NCBI RefSeq assembly: GCF_001269985.1
Contig: NZ_BBZB01000001.1
Location: 1,984,001 to 2,048,000, forward strand
DNA length: 64,000 bases
From: Pseudoalteromonas sp. '520P1 No. 423'
Lineage (GTDB): Bacteria; Pseudomonadota; Gammaproteobacteria; Enterobacterales; Alteromonadaceae
Direction of reading: 5' to 3'
Part shown: positions 37,226-46,925 of the stretch, piece by piece
How the letters are laid out: each line of letters opens with the position of its first letter
Position numbering within the stretch: the first letter of the stretch is position 1
Position numbers and translations under genes: made by a program
The notes under the pieces: generated by a model
Databases searched by the model: none
Told to the model about the DNA's origin: nothing
The model's input: only the letters and a program-made list of their open reading frames with translations

Positions 37226-37487
37226 TACCCAAGCCACTTCAAGATGCAGGATTCAGTTGGATTTAGAAGCGCTTTAGGCAAGGCATTGATTGCAGAGAAT
37301 GGTTATTCCCTTGTCAAAATCAATAACGCAGCATAAAGCGCTTCTAAACCAACCCTGCGGGGACTTCTGAGCAAATCATGCTCGTTGTTCCATCTTCTTT
37401 TAAGGGAAAAACCATTAATACAAAGATGCGCCTAGATCACGAATTGCTCAGCAGTCCTGAAACTCGCATCTTGAAGTAGCTTGGGTA
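37226..37487. mobile_element. MITE-like element, copy 1
   Basis: A 262-bp element with 22-bp terminal inverted repeats (TACCCAAGCCACTTCAAGAT... against TACCCAAGCTACTTCAAGAT..., one mismatch), flanked by TA on both sides. It differs from copy 2 (51761-52022) at one base that I could find (TTC versus TAC near 37370). It holds no transposase frame. An inner inverted repeat around TTTAGAAGCGCTTTA and TAAAGCGCTTCTAAA gives a nested hairpin. The TA duplication suggests mobilisation by an IS630/Tc1-type transposase elsewhere in the genome. Confidence 0.88.
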
Positions 37488-37937
37488 TAAGTTCACTCAC
37501 TTGACTTAAATGGCTAAAGGAATCTAAATCATAGAACTTTACAACTTCTTCATCTGACAGTATTTCAAATACATCTTTATCATCCTGAGATTGAACCTCA
37601 TTAAGCATTAGCCTAAACCTTTGCCCCAATACTTAGGCAACATGCGGTAGCCGATATCTGTTTGCTGCTCTTCTGGTAGGCATTTAATGCCACAAAATCC
37701 GATTACTTCATCTGTCTCTTTACACAATAAAGCATAACGTGCATAACCGTATTTTTTGTATTCGGCTTGCCACACGTTGGTGATCACATTAATTGCATCT
37801 TGTTTCGTTTTCACCATACCTAAGTCGCCAGTATATTTAGTCACATCTTTATTTATTGAAAAAGCATATACAGCATCTAAGTCATCTAGCGTGAACTCTC
37901 TTATTTTTAAACGGGGTGTTTCTATTAAAATTGTCAT
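37488..37937 (-). pseudogene. Two fused GNAT acetyltransferase fragments
   Basis: From ATG 37937 (AGGAT site upstream) a RimJ/RimL-type GNAT reads MTILIETPRLKIREFT through YRMLPKYWGKGLG and then stops, lacking about the last 50 residues of the family. A second GNAT N-terminal region begins at once in another frame: RLMLNEVQSQDDKDVFEILS to SHLSQVSEL. This second fragment runs into the MITE at 37487; the apparent further 20 codons are MITE sequence. If the MITE is removed the frame stops within about six codons, so the fragment was already short when the element landed. Neither part should be functional. Confidence 0.75.
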
Positions 37938-38100
37938 TATTTTTATCCTGGAATTTATGTAACAGGTATGAGTATAAAGTGAATTAAAAAGCAAAACAGA
38001 TACAGATTTAATAAATAAAATGCAATACAGAATGGTGTAAGGCTAGGTTTAAGCTCAGTTTTTAAAATGTGGGTTCAAGGTGCTTTTGGCACCTTGAAGA

Positions 38101-39132
38101 TTAAGATGTTTTTAGTGCAGGATTTAAAGTATTGTCTAAAGTAAAGATTGAATCCCTCATAATTAGTTCAGGTTTGAATAAATTATCAATGAACAGGTTA
38201 TCATTTTTATAAACGTACTTAAGCACCCAAGTAGCAGCCATCTTACCCATTTGATTTACAGGATAGTCAACAGTTGAAAGCTTAGGATATAAGTGACGCG
38301 CAAAAATTGTATTATCAAAACCTATGATGGATATATCAGCAGGTAATTGTAAGTTATGCTCTCTCGCGACTGTCATAGCACCTGACGCAGTTTCATCATT
38401 TGCACAAACAACAGCAGTAAAACCTATTTTTTTATCAAGGAGTCGCTGCATACCATTTGAACCACCACTTTCTTTATAGTCACCTTCTACCAGTAAAGAA
38501 TGGTTAAACGAAAGATTAAATTCCTCAAGTGCTTTTTTATGACCATTCAAACGGTTTTTTGCATCTTCTTTCCAAAGAGGACCCGAAATTACCGCTAAAT
38601 CGGTATGGCCTTGATCTAATAATGCTTTGGTTGCTAAATACCCACCTTGTTCGTTATTTAGGCTAATGCAACGATCTGCAATTTCTTCTATATATCTATT
38701 TATGAGTACAATAGGAATTGAACCTTGACTTAGTTTTATTAAATATTCATCTGATACGGCTTCAACATGTAAGATCAAAGCATCACAATTACGACCAATT
38801 AAAAACTCAATGCTCTCTATTTCAGTTGCTTCTTCAGCATGGCCCGCAGCAATAATAACGTGTTTATGTGCCGCTCTTAACTCTGATTCAATACCGCTGA
38901 GCATCGCACCATAGAAGTAACCACTTAACTCAGATACTAAAATACCGACACTGTTTGAGCAGTTTGATGCCAAAGACTGTGCAATAGAGTTAGGGCGGTA
39001 ATCTAGCTGTTTCATCGCAGCTAAAACCTTCTCTTTGGTTTTATCACTCACTCGCGCATTATTGTTCATCACACGAGAGACTGTTGCTAAAGAGACACCT
39101 GCTAATTCAGACACTTCATAAATTGTTGCCAT
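38101..39132 (-). CDS. LacI family transcriptional regulator of the beta-glucoside locus
   Basis: A 343-residue repressor. The LacI-type helix-turn-helix is ATIYEVSELAGVSLATVSRV, with the hinge helix at about 48-58 (RPNSIAQSLAS). The sugar-binding core covers about 60-330, with VGILVSELSGYFYGAML, DALILHV, NRYIEE and SIIGFDNTIFARHLYPKLST. AAGGAAAG precedes the ATG. It is the last gene of a unit GH1-symporter-LacI. Five matching CG-centred palindromes of the TGTAAGCGCTTACA type occur in the locus and are its probable operators. The inducer is likely a beta-glucoside. I see no such operator directly upstream of the repressor itself. Confidence 0.9.
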   Translation of the reverse strand: MATIYEVSELAGVSLATVSRVMNNNARVSDKTKEKVLAAMKQLDYRPNSIAQSLASNCSNSVGILVSELSGYFYGAMLSGIESELRAAHKHVIIAAGHAEEATEIESIEFLIGRNCDALILHVEAVSDEYLIKLSQGSIPIVLINRYIEEIADRCISLNNEQGGYLATKALLDQGHTDLAVISGPLWKEDAKNRLNGHKKALEEFNLSFNHSLLVEGDYKESGGSNGMQRLLDKKIGFTAVVCANDETASGAMTVAREHNLQLPADISIIGFDNTIFARHLYPKLSTVDYPVNQMGKMAATWVLKYVYKNDNLFIDNLFKPELIMRDSIFTLDNTLNPALKTS

Positions 39133-39186
39133 TTCTTTCCTTAAACCAAAAGTAACCCTGTTACTGGGGCTACTTTATCATAAAAA

Positions 39187-40515
39187 CTAACTTGTTACGG
39201 CATTGAGCTCTTTGTGTATTTGCTCAACTTTTTTATTATCTAGAATATACCAACGCATTGTTGCAGCCGCAATAAGTGAGCCCAATGCTGGGTATAAAGT
39301 AAATGATAATAAGATGCCTTGGGTTGTTTGAACTGTTTGTTCAACATCCGCTTGATAACCATAATAAGCAAGCGCCCAACCAGCAAGTGCGCCACCAAAT
39401 GCAACACCTAACTTAATAAAAAAGATAATGGTTGAATAAACCATACCAGTAATGCGAACGCCGGTTTTCCAATGACCATAATCAATCGCATCAGCCATTT
39501 TGGCCCAAAGTAGCGGGGTCGCCATATCTAAAAAGAATTTCCAAAAGAAGAAAGAGACACAGGCTAATATTACTTGGTCACTGGCAATGAAAAAGCTTGA
39601 AATACAAATAATAGCAGCAATGATTTGCAAGCTAATATATGATTTTATTTTACAAAAACGTTTAGCTAGAGGTTGTGCAACTGCGCAGCCTAATAAACTC
39701 CCTACCATGCCAATTGTCATAAAAGTGGTGATCAAGTCTTCACGTCCAAGAAAATACTTTACGTAATACACAGCTAAAGTGAAGCGTAATACTTGGCCGG
39801 TTAATAAAAATACACCAGCAAGGCATAATAATCTGGCTTGGTCATTGAGCCATAGCTGTTTCATAGAGTCTTTAAATGAAACTTTTTGATTCATCGGTGC
39901 TGCTATTCTTTCTTTAGTACCTGCAAAACATAATAAAAATAATACAACGCCAAAAACACTCATTATTATCATTGTCATTTGATAGCCTTTAGCAGAATCA
40001 CCATGGCCAAAGTATTCAACCATCGGCATAGTACATGCGGCAACTAATACGCCACTTAACATGGCAAAAATAAAACGGTAGGTTTGCACTGATACGCGCT
40101 CTTTAGGAGCAGCTGTTAATACGCCACCTAGTGAGCAATAAGGAATATTAATAGCAGTGTAAACCATCATTAATAAGGTGTATGTAATAAAAGCGTATAT
40201 GATTTTATTTGTATCGGATAAATCAGGTGTGGTAAAAGCGAGCACACTTAAAATACCAAATGGCACTGCTAACCATAAAAGGTAAGGGCGAAATTGCCCC
40301 CACTTTGTTTTAGTTCTGTCTGCAAGTGCCCCCATTAATGGATCTGTTATCGCATCAAAAATACGAACAACCAAAAACATAGTTCCTACAACTGCAGGAG
40401 ATAAGCCTACAACGTCGGTATAAAAAATAAGGAGGAACATCATTACTGTTTGGAAAATGATATTACTTGCGGTATCGCCTAATCCGTAGGCTACTTTTTC
40501 TTTAATTGTAAGCAT
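39187..40515 (-). CDS. GPH-family sugar:cation symporter
   Basis: A 442-residue inner-membrane transporter of the glycoside-pentoside-hexuronide (MelB-like) family with about 12 membrane segments. Signature parts are KEKVAYGLGDTASN at the N-terminus, RIFDAITDPLMGALADRTKT and GQFRPYLLW. It probably imports a short beta-glucoside with Na+ or H+. It lies 14 bases after the GH1 gene and 54 bases before lacI, in one operon. A second GPH symporter lies at 61.4 kb next to a GH94 enzyme, so the two may import different glucosides. Confidence 0.9.
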   Translation of the reverse strand: MLTIKEKVAYGLGDTASNIIFQTVMMFLLIFYTDVVGLSPAVVGTMFLVVRIFDAITDPLMGALADRTKTKWGQFRPYLLWLAVPFGILSVLAFTTPDLSDTNKIIYAFITYTLLMMVYTAINIPYCSLGGVLTAAPKERVSVQTYRFIFAMLSGVLVAACTMPMVEYFGHGDSAKGYQMTMIIMSVFGVVLFLLCFAGTKERIAAPMNQKVSFKDSMKQLWLNDQARLLCLAGVFLLTGQVLRFTLAVYYVKYFLGREDLITTFMTIGMVGSLLGCAVAQPLAKRFCKIKSYISLQIIAAIICISSFFIASDQVILACVSFFFWKFFLDMATPLLWAKMADAIDYGHWKTGVRITGMVYSTIIFFIKLGVAFGGALAGWALAYYGYQADVEQTVQTTQGILLSFTLYPALGSLIAAATMRWYILDNKKVEQIHKELNAVTS

Positions 40516-40529
40516 ATTTACCTCAGCGA

Positions 40530-41861
40530 TTAAGTTCTTTGGTTAATAAAGTTTTTATATGCATAACCACTTGCTTTGATGGTACGTATTTGACTTTGAT
40601 AATCAACATAAACAATGCCAAAACGCTTAGTATAACCTTCAGCCCATTCAAAGTTATCCATTAAACTCCATGCAAAATAACCTTGAATATTAACGCCTTG
40701 TTCTATCGCATCATTAACAGCATTTAAATGGCTTTGATAATATGCTATTCGGTCAATATCATTCACTTCATTATCTATCAGTTTATCAGCCATAGCTGCA
40801 CCATTTTCAGTGATATAAATTGGCGGTAAAGAATAAGTTTCATTTAATGACACTAATAAGTTACTAAAACCCTTAGGATAAATTTCCCAGCCGATATCTG
40901 TTATAGCGACATCTTTAGGCGGTACTTCTCTAAATAACTCTGATTTATCTGCTTCATATACAGCACGGGTATAATAATTTATCCCTAAAAAATCCAGTGG
41001 TGTTGAGATAATGTCAAAATCACCTTCATGGATATCGGGATGATTTTCTGGTGGTAATTCATTTAATAAATCAGGGTAAGCACCATCCATGATTGGTTTG
41101 ATATACCACTGATTAAAATAATCATCGGCTTTTTGTGCTGCGATACTATCGGCTTGCGAATCAGTTTTTGCATAAGCTGGTGTAAAGTTTAAAACAATGC
41201 CATTTTGTGTATTTGGACTGTTTTTAGCTAATACTTGCATTGCCAAGCCATGAGCAAGTAATAAATGGTGTGCTGCTTTTTTACCAAACTTTTTACCTTT
41301 TATACCTGGTGCATGTATTCCTGCTTCATAACCTAAATAAGCACTGCAGAATGGTTCATTTAGGGTTGCATAAGAATCAACGCGATTGCCAAGGGCTTTA
41401 GTTATAAAATCAACATATTGTTCAAAAGCATAAGCGGTATTTCTATTTAACCAACCGCCTTTATTTTCTAAATGTTGTGGCAAGTCCCAATGATATAAAG
41501 TGACAAAAGTTTTAATATTACGCGCTTTCAATTCATCTAATAATTTGGTGTAAAAATCAACACCAGCTTGGTTTAGAGAACCATCTAGTTTTATAACACG
41601 AGGCCAAGAAATTGATAAACGATAAGCATCTACCCCTAAAGATTCAATCAGGTCAACATCTTGATGCCATTTATTGAAATGATCACAAGCAGTATCACCA
41701 TTAGATTGATCTATTATTTTTCCATCTGTTGCGCAAAAGGTATCCCAAATACAAGGTAGGCGATCATTAACACCACCTTCTATTTGAAACGACGCAGTAG
41801 CAACGCCAAACGTAAATTCTTTAGAGTTCATTTTTGAATTATTCGGTAACGATATTTTCAT
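40530..41861 (-). CDS. GH1 beta-glucosidase
   Basis: A 443-residue cytoplasmic glycosidase; no signal peptide. The acid/base Glu is E169 in TLNEP and the nucleophile is E352 in ITENGAA. Other GH1 landmarks are FGVATASFQIEG, YRLSISWPRV, LYHWDLPQHLE and the C-terminal YFAWSLMDNFEWAEGY. It cleaves beta-glucosides such as cellobiose or laminaribiose to glucose after import by the adjacent symporter. The start at 41861 has no strong ribosome site; Met11 at 41831 is an alternative. The promoter region carries two LacI-type operators. Confidence 0.94.
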   Translation of the reverse strand: MKISLPNNSKMNSKEFTFGVATASFQIEGGVNDRLPCIWDTFCATDGKIIDQSNGDTACDHFNKWHQDVDLIESLGVDAYRLSISWPRVIKLDGSLNQAGVDFYTKLLDELKARNIKTFVTLYHWDLPQHLENKGGWLNRNTAYAFEQYVDFITKALGNRVDSYATLNEPFCSAYLGYEAGIHAPGIKGKKFGKKAAHHLLLAHGLAMQVLAKNSPNTQNGIVLNFTPAYAKTDSQADSIAAQKADDYFNQWYIKPIMDGAYPDLLNELPPENHPDIHEGDFDIISTPLDFLGINYYTRAVYEADKSELFREVPPKDVAITDIGWEIYPKGFSNLLVSLNETYSLPPIYITENGAAMADKLIDNEVNDIDRIAYYQSHLNAVNDAIEQGVNIQGYFAWSLMDNFEWAEGYTKRFGIVYVDYQSQIRTIKASGYAYKNFINQRT

Positions 41862-41949
41862 ATTAAGCCAAATTCTTATTTTTTGAGTTCCAGTTTAAAT
41901 TCACTTTTACACACATAATGATTACGTCGTCAGATACTACAACTAAAAA

Positions 41950-41963
41950 TGAGAGCGCTTACA
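41950..41963. promoter_or_regulatory. LacI-type operator 1
   Basis: TGAGAGCGCTTACA, a GCGC-centred near-palindrome in the divergent promoter between the GH1 and sugar-permease genes. It matches the TGWAAGCGCTTWCA pattern of the other four sites with one difference. Confidence 0.8.
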
Positions 41964-42007
41964 TTTTTTGTAAAATATATTGCGCTTAATCTTATCTGTG
42001 ATATAAA

Positions 42008-42021
42008 TGAAAGCGCTTACA
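42008..42021. promoter_or_regulatory. LacI-type operator 2
   Basis: TGAAAGCGCTTACA in the same divergent promoter, 58 bases from operator 1. Two sites at this spacing would allow joint control of both directions or DNA looping. Confidence 0.85.
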
Positions 42022-42175
42022 TAAAGGTTAGAGGTTTATTAAATAAAGGTCAATACTTTTAACATTATGTTTTTTTAATACGTTAGTAAGCCAATAAAGC
42101 TGAGTTTTTAATAGAAAATAATTAAAAAAGGCTCACGTTTTAAGGTGTTATAAAAAAGTGAACGAGGGGAAACTT

Positions 42176-43432
42176 ATGGTTAGTCCAGCTGGAGTAACAA
42201 ATACACAAAATCAGGCAGGTGAAAATTCATCGCTAAATTATAACTTTGCGCTAATTTCGCTGACATCTTTATTTTTTATGTGGGGTTTTATTACCTGTCT
42301 AAATGATATTTTGATACCGCATTTAAAAAATGTTTTTGATTTATCTTATTCTCAAGCAATGTTAATTCAATTTTGCTTTTTTGGTGCTTATTTTTTAGTT
42401 TCTATGCCTGCAGGTGTGGTTGTTAAAAAAATAGGTTATCAAAAAGGTATTGTACTTGGGTTATTGATTGCCAGTATTGGCTGTGGCTTATTTTATCCCG
42501 CAGCATCCTTACATAGTTACCCAGTATTTTTAGCTGCATTATTTGTATTAGCCTCAGGGATCACCGTATTACAGGTATCAGCGAATCCATATGTGAGTAT
42601 TTTAGGCGATGAAAAAACCGCTTCTTCTCGCTTAACACTGACGCAAGCTTTCAACTCGTTAGGTACAACAATCGCGCCTTTTTTTGGTGGGTTACTTATT
42701 TTAGGCATTGCATCTGGCTCATTTGAATCTATTGAACAGCAAAAATTGATGCAAGCGCAAGCTGTGCAGATGCCATATTTATTATTGGCGTCATCTTTAC
42801 TTGTTTTGTCGGCTATTTTTGCCTTTATGAAATTACCACAAATCTCAGAACCTGATACAAGAGAGCAAATAAATGAGGGTTCAGCTTGGCAATATAAACA
42901 TTTGGTTTTAGGTGCAATTGGCATATTTGTATATGTCGGTGCAGAAGTGGGCATTGGCAGTTTTTTAATTAACTTTATGGCTATGGACGCGATTGCGGGT
43001 TTAGATGAGTCAGAAGCGGCACATTATCTTACTTATTTTTGGGGTGGTGCTATGGTAGGACGTTTTATAGGTGCTGCTGTAATGCAAAAAATAGATGCGG
43101 GTTTCGTTCTGTTTTTTAATGCGTGTTGTGCCATTTTATTATTGCTTATAGCCATCCTGGCATCAGGTAGTTTAGCGATGTGGGCTGTTTTGTTAATTGG
43201 TTTATGTAACTCAATTATGTTCCCTACGATATTCAGTTTAGCCCTAAGAGGGTTAAAACAACATACTAGCCAAGGCTCAGGCATTTTATGTTTAGCCATA
43301 GTTGGTGGTGCCATTATTCCTTTATTACAAGGATTTTTAGCTGATGTAGCTGGCGTACAAATTTCTTTTATATTGCCTTTATTGTGTTTTGTTTTCATTG
43401 CTTATTACGGTTTAAAAGGGAGTAAATCTTAA
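42176..43432 (+). CDS. FucP/GluP-type sugar MFS transporter
   Basis: A 418-residue major-facilitator permease with 12 membrane segments. It has the FucP/GluP family traits [20 protein letters not shown], a [14 protein letters not shown] segment and [17 protein letters not shown]. Related proteins import glucose, galactose, fucose or N-acetylglucosamine with protons. The ATG at 42176 is favoured because GAGGGG lies just before it; GTG 42158 is an alternative. Its stop overlaps the GH3 start as TAATG, so glucose released by that exported enzyme is the likely substrate. Confidence 0.88.
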   Translation: MVSPAGVTNTQNQAGENSSLNYNFALISLTSLFFMWGFITCLNDILIPHLKNVFDLSYSQAMLIQFCFFGAYFLVSMPAGVVVKKIGYQKGIVLGLLIASIGCGLFYPAASLHSYPVFLAALFVLASGITVLQVSANPYVSILGDEKTASSRLTLTQAFNSLGTTIAPFFGGLLILGIASGSFESIEQQKLMQAQAVQMPYLLLASSLLVLSAIFAFMKLPQISEPDTREQINEGSAWQYKHLVLGAIGIFVYVGAEVGIGSFLINFMAMDAIAGLDESEAAHYLTYFWGGAMVGRFIGAAVMQKIDAGFVLFFNACCAILLLLIAILASGSLAMWAVLLIGLCNSIMFPTIFSLALRGLKQHTSQGSGILCLAIVGGAIIPLLQGFLADVAGVQISFILPLLCFVFIAYYGLKGSKS

Positions 43433-45993
43433 TGCAATACTTAAAAAATAAATTAGTGTACTCAACGGGTTTAGCAACCACTTTATGTTTTGGGCTATTG
43501 GCATGTAGTGGTAATGAAACTGATGCTTTGCAGGATATGGCTAAAAATCAGTTAAAAAATAAAACCTCTCACATATGGCCAAAGCTCAATATTGCAGTAC
43601 AAAAAGATCTCAAGATGGAATCTAAGATCACAGCTTTGCTTAATAAGATGACGTTAGAGCAAAAAGTTGCACAAATGATCCAACCTGAAATTCGAGATAT
43701 TACAGTTGAAGATATGCGAAAATATGGTTTTGGCTCATATCTCAACGGTGGCGGAGCATTTCCGGATAATAATAAACATGCAACCCCCGCTGATTGGATT
43801 AAATTAGCAGAAGATATGTATCAAGCTTCTATTGATGATTCATTAGATGGCATAAATATCCCAACTATGTGGGGCACGGATGCGGTTCATGGTCACAACA
43901 ATGTCATTGGCGCGACTTTATTTCCTCATAATATTGGATTAGGTGCTGCGAATAACCCTGAATTAATTGAAAAAATAGCGACTATTACAGCAACCGAAGT
44001 CATGGTCACAGGTATAGATTGGGTGTTTGCACCAACTGTCGCTGTTGTGAGAGATGATAGATGGGGCCGTACTTATGAGGGATACTCAGAAGATCCTGAT
44101 ATTGTAAAAGCTTATGCATCTTCAATAGTTAAAGGTCTACAAGGTACTGTTGATGAGGACTTTTTAGCTGAACATCGTGTAATAGGCACTGTTAAACACT
44201 TTTTAGGGGATGGCGGTACACAAGATGGCGATGATCAAGGCAATAATATAGATACAGAACAAACCTTGTTTGATATTCATGGTCAAGGATATGTTGGTGG
44301 GTTAACTGCTGGCGCACAAACTGTTATGGCATCATTTAACAGTTGGCATGGTGAAAAAAATCATGGTAACAAATACTTGCTTACGGATGTATTGAAAACA
44401 CAAATGGGCTTTGATGGTTTAGTTGTAGGTGATTGGAATGGTCATGGCCAGATCCCTGGGTGTACTAATGAAAGCTGTAGCCAAACGGTGAATGCAGGAT
44501 TAGATATATTTATGGTACCAACAGATGCGTGGAAACCGCTTTATCACAATACCATAACACAGGTTAAAAGTGGTGAGATAGCAATGTCTCGTATTGATGA
44601 TGCTGTTACGCGTATTTTGCGTGTAAAAATGCGCGCTGGATTATTCAATAAACCAAGTCCTAAAAAACGTTTGTTGTCGGGTAAAACAAGCTTAATAGGT
44701 GCTAAAGCTCATAGAAAAATAGCACGCCAAGCTGTGAGTGAGTCATTAGTTTTACTAAAAAATAAAGAAAGCATTCTGCCTTTATCTCCTAATCAAAACA
44801 TTTTAGTTACCGGGAATGGCGCACATAATATTGGTAAGCAATCTGGTGGCTGGAGTATAACTTGGCAAGGAACTGGTAATAAAAATAAAGATTTTCCTGG
44901 CGCGACCTCTATCTATCAAGGTTTTAAGTCAGCGATGCAAGCGGGAGCTGGAAAAATTGAGTTAAGTGAAAACGGTCAATACATACAAAAACCAGATGTT
45001 GCTATTGTGGTATTTGGTGAAGAACCTTATGCAGAAGGCAATGGTGATATTGATAATTTAGATTATCAAAGAGGCAACAAAACGGATTTAGCATTGCTTA
45101 AACGGCTAAAAAGTCAGGGTATAAAAGTTGTGTCTGTATTTATAAGTGGTCGGCCTTTATGGGTCAATGCAGAGCTTAATGCTTCTGATGCTTTTGTTGC
45201 AGCTTGGCTACCTGGCTCTGAAGGTCAAGGAATTGCAGATGTATTATTTACAAAAACTAATGGCGAAATAAACCTAGACTTTAAAGGTAAACTTTCTTTT
45301 TCATGGCCTATAGCGCCAGATCAAACATCAGTTAATAAAAATGATAGTCAATATGAACCGTTATTCTCATATGGTTACGGCTTAACTTATCAAGATGTAG
45401 ATACACTCGCTGATAATTTAAATGAATCAATTAACTATTCAGAACAAGGCCTACAAAGTTTAGTGGTCTTTGAGCGATCCCCAAAAGCACCTTGGGAATT
45501 ACTCATATCAGATAAAACAAGCTCTATGCCTGTGATTTCAAGTGTACAAAATAATGCAGTTGTCACAATTCAAACTCAAGATAGATTGATACAAGAAGAT
45601 AGCCGTACCATTACTTTTAATGGTAAAGGGCTTGGAAGTGTGATGCTTAAAAGTGATTTTCCGAAAGACTTAAGAGCATACAGTGAAACAAATGGCACTT
45701 TATCGGTAGAGTTTATGCGTGGGAGCGACATTTTAGCTGATATTAAACTGGGCATGACTTGTTCTGATAGTTGTAAAAGCGATTTTGATATTACTGAAAA
45801 TCTTAATCAAGTAGTAATTAATGAATGGCATAAAATAAGTATCGACCTTAAATGCTTTGAAAATAAGAACTTAGATTTAGGCAAGGTATATAGCCCTTTT
45901 TCATTAAGTTCACAGGGTAAAGCTAAGTTAAGTTTCGGCCAAATAGCATTAAATCCTTATGGTGCTGAAAAAGCATCAATTAGTTGTCAGTAA
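43432..45993 (+). CDS. GH3 exo-beta-glucanase/beta-glucosidase, lipoprotein (ExoP-like)
   Basis: An 853-residue GH3 enzyme. The signal ends in lipobox GLLAC (Cys25), so it is membrane-anchored. The catalytic TIM barrel (about 60-420) has IPTMWGTDAVHGHNN, VRDDRWGRTYEGYSEDP, KHFLGDGGT and the nucleophile D334 in VVGDWNGHGQ. The alpha/beta sandwich (about 430-660) has VVFGEEPYAEGNGD. A C-terminal beta-sandwich (about 680-853) resembles that of marine exo-1,3/1,4-beta-glucanase ExoP. It frees glucose from beta-glucans or oligosaccharides in the periplasm or at the outer membrane. It is coupled to the upstream permease (TAATG) and followed by a strong terminator. Confidence 0.92.
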   Translation: MQYLKNKLVYSTGLATTLCFGLLACSGNETDALQDMAKNQLKNKTSHIWPKLNIAVQKDLKMESKITALLNKMTLEQKVAQMIQPEIRDITVEDMRKYGFGSYLNGGGAFPDNNKHATPADWIKLAEDMYQASIDDSLDGINIPTMWGTDAVHGHNNVIGATLFPHNIGLGAANNPELIEKIATITATEVMVTGIDWVFAPTVAVVRDDRWGRTYEGYSEDPDIVKAYASSIVKGLQGTVDEDFLAEHRVIGTVKHFLGDGGTQDGDDQGNNIDTEQTLFDIHGQGYVGGLTAGAQTVMASFNSWHGEKNHGNKYLLTDVLKTQMGFDGLVVGDWNGHGQIPGCTNESCSQTVNAGLDIFMVPTDAWKPLYHNTITQVKSGEIAMSRIDDAVTRILRVKMRAGLFNKPSPKKRLLSGKTSLIGAKAHRKIARQAVSESLVLLKNKESILPLSPNQNILVTGNGAHNIGKQSGGWSITWQGTGNKNKDFPGATSIYQGFKSAMQAGAGKIELSENGQYIQKPDVAIVVFGEEPYAEGNGDIDNLDYQRGNKTDLALLKRLKSQGIKVVSVFISGRPLWVNAELNASDAFVAAWLPGSEGQGIADVLFTKTNGEINLDFKGKLSFSWPIAPDQTSVNKNDSQYEPLFSYGYGLTYQDVDTLADNLNESINYSEQGLQSLVVFERSPKAPWELLISDKTSSMPVISSVQNNAVVTIQTQDRLIQEDSRTITFNGKGLGSVMLKSDFPKDLRAYSETNGTLSVEFMRGSDILADIKLGMTCSDSCKSDFDITENLNQVVINEWHKISIDLKCFENKNLDLGKVYSPFSLSSQGKAKLSFGQIALNPYGAEKASISCQ

Positions 45994-46003
45994 TTACCCC
46001 TCG

Positions 46004-46038
46004 ATATGGAAGCCGTCTGCTCATTAAGGCTTCCATAT
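46004..46038 (+). terminator. Terminator after the first GH3 gene
   Basis: Perfect 11-bp stem ATATGGAAGCC / GGCTTCCATAT with a 13-base loop, followed by TTTTATTT. Confidence 0.88.
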
Positions 46039-46072
46039 TTTTATTTGTACAAATTTTTTATGAGGTATCACT

Positions 46073-46924
46073 ATGAGGTTACTTAGTGGTTTATTATTTT
46101 CATTATTAATGTCTGGTGTTTTAAATGCACAAACAGTATCAATTCCTGGAAAGCCAACGGAAGATAAACTACCCATCAATATGCTTAAAGCAGCTTTAAA
46201 GTATATTGATTTAGAGGCGAACTTTCCTTATGAGGCAAGTGACAGTGGTGATATTTCTTTTACACGAATAGCGCAAGACATTAATAATGGTCAACTTGAT
46301 ATTTTTTGGAGTATGACTTCTAAAGAAATGGAAAAAGATTTTATTCCAATCTATATCCCTATTTATCGTGGTCTATTAGGTATGAGAATTCCAATCGTTA
46401 CACAAAAAAATAAAAACCTATTTGACAACATCGACTCTTTGACACAACTTTCAAATTATAAAGCAGGTAGTGGCACATTTTGGCCTGATACTGAAATTAT
46501 GAAATCAAATGGTATGAAAGTTGTGACAACTTTGAAATATCAAAATTTGTTTCCGATGTTAGAAGGTGGAAGGTTTGATTATTTTCCAAGAGGGCTACAT
46601 GAGCCTTGGCAGGAAGTTTTAAACGTACCTGAGCTTAATTTAACGGTAGAGGAAAATGTATTAATCCGTTATACCGCCCCGAACTATTTTTTTGTAGCAA
46701 AAAACAATCCTAAATTAGCAAAAAAATTAAAAGAAGCTTTTGATTATATGATTGAATATGGGAAGTTCTCACAGTTATTTTTTGCGGATAAAGAAGTACA
46801 AAGTGCATTAAATAAAGCAAATATAAAAAACAGGAAAATTTTTGATATTCAAAATCCACACTTATCAGCTGCTACGCCACTTAACCGAAAAGAACTTTGG
46901 TTTGATCCAATAAGAGGTCAATAG
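46073..46924 (+). CDS. Periplasmic substrate-binding protein (family 3-like), paired with chemoreceptor
   Basis: A 283-residue exported protein with a signal peptide (1-19, cleavage after LNA) and a type-2 periplasmic binding fold: [20 protein letters not shown], then [15 protein letters not shown] and [20 protein letters not shown] in the second lobe. No ABC permease or ATPase adjoins. The stop is one base before the start of a methyl-accepting chemotaxis gene, so the pair probably forms a ligand-loaded binding protein docking on a chemoreceptor. Its place between two GH3 genes suggests sensing of a glucan breakdown product, although this fold more often binds amino acids or other small acids. 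Confidence 0.78.
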   Translation: MRLLSGLLFSLLMSGVLNAQTVSIPGKPTEDKLPINMLKAALKYIDLEANFPYEASDSGDISFTRIAQDINNGQLDIFWSMTSKEMEKDFIPIYIPIYRGLLGMRIPIVTQKNKNLFDNIDSLTQLSNYKAGSGTFWPDTEIMKSNGMKVVTTLKYQNLFPMLEGGRFDYFPRGLHEPWQEVLNVPELNLTVEENVLIRYTAPNYFFVAKNNPKLAKKLKEAFDYMIEYGKFSQLFFADKEVQSALNKANIKNRKIFDIQNPHLSAATPLNRKELWFDPIRGQ

Positions 46925-46925
46925 A

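Larger units (their letters stand above)
41862..42175. other. Divergent promoter region, GH1 and sugar permease
   Basis: 314 non-coding bases holding two LacI-type operators (41950, 42008). The region 42022-42160 is AT-rich with no further motif that I can support. Confidence 0.6.

Noticed and set aside
37226..37487. AAGCGCTT cores inside the MITE as possible LacI operators
   Set aside because: They lack the outer TGT and ACA bases, are explained by the inner inverted repeat of the element, and are not placed at promoters of locus genes.
37432..37629. 65-residue minus-strand frame
   Set aside because: A hybrid of a GNAT fragment and MITE sequence, so not a gene in itself.
42517..43398. Two minus-strand frames of 145 and 121 residues
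   Set aside because: Antisense to the sugar permease, with Pro/Lys/Cys-rich composition typical of shadow frames of membrane proteins.
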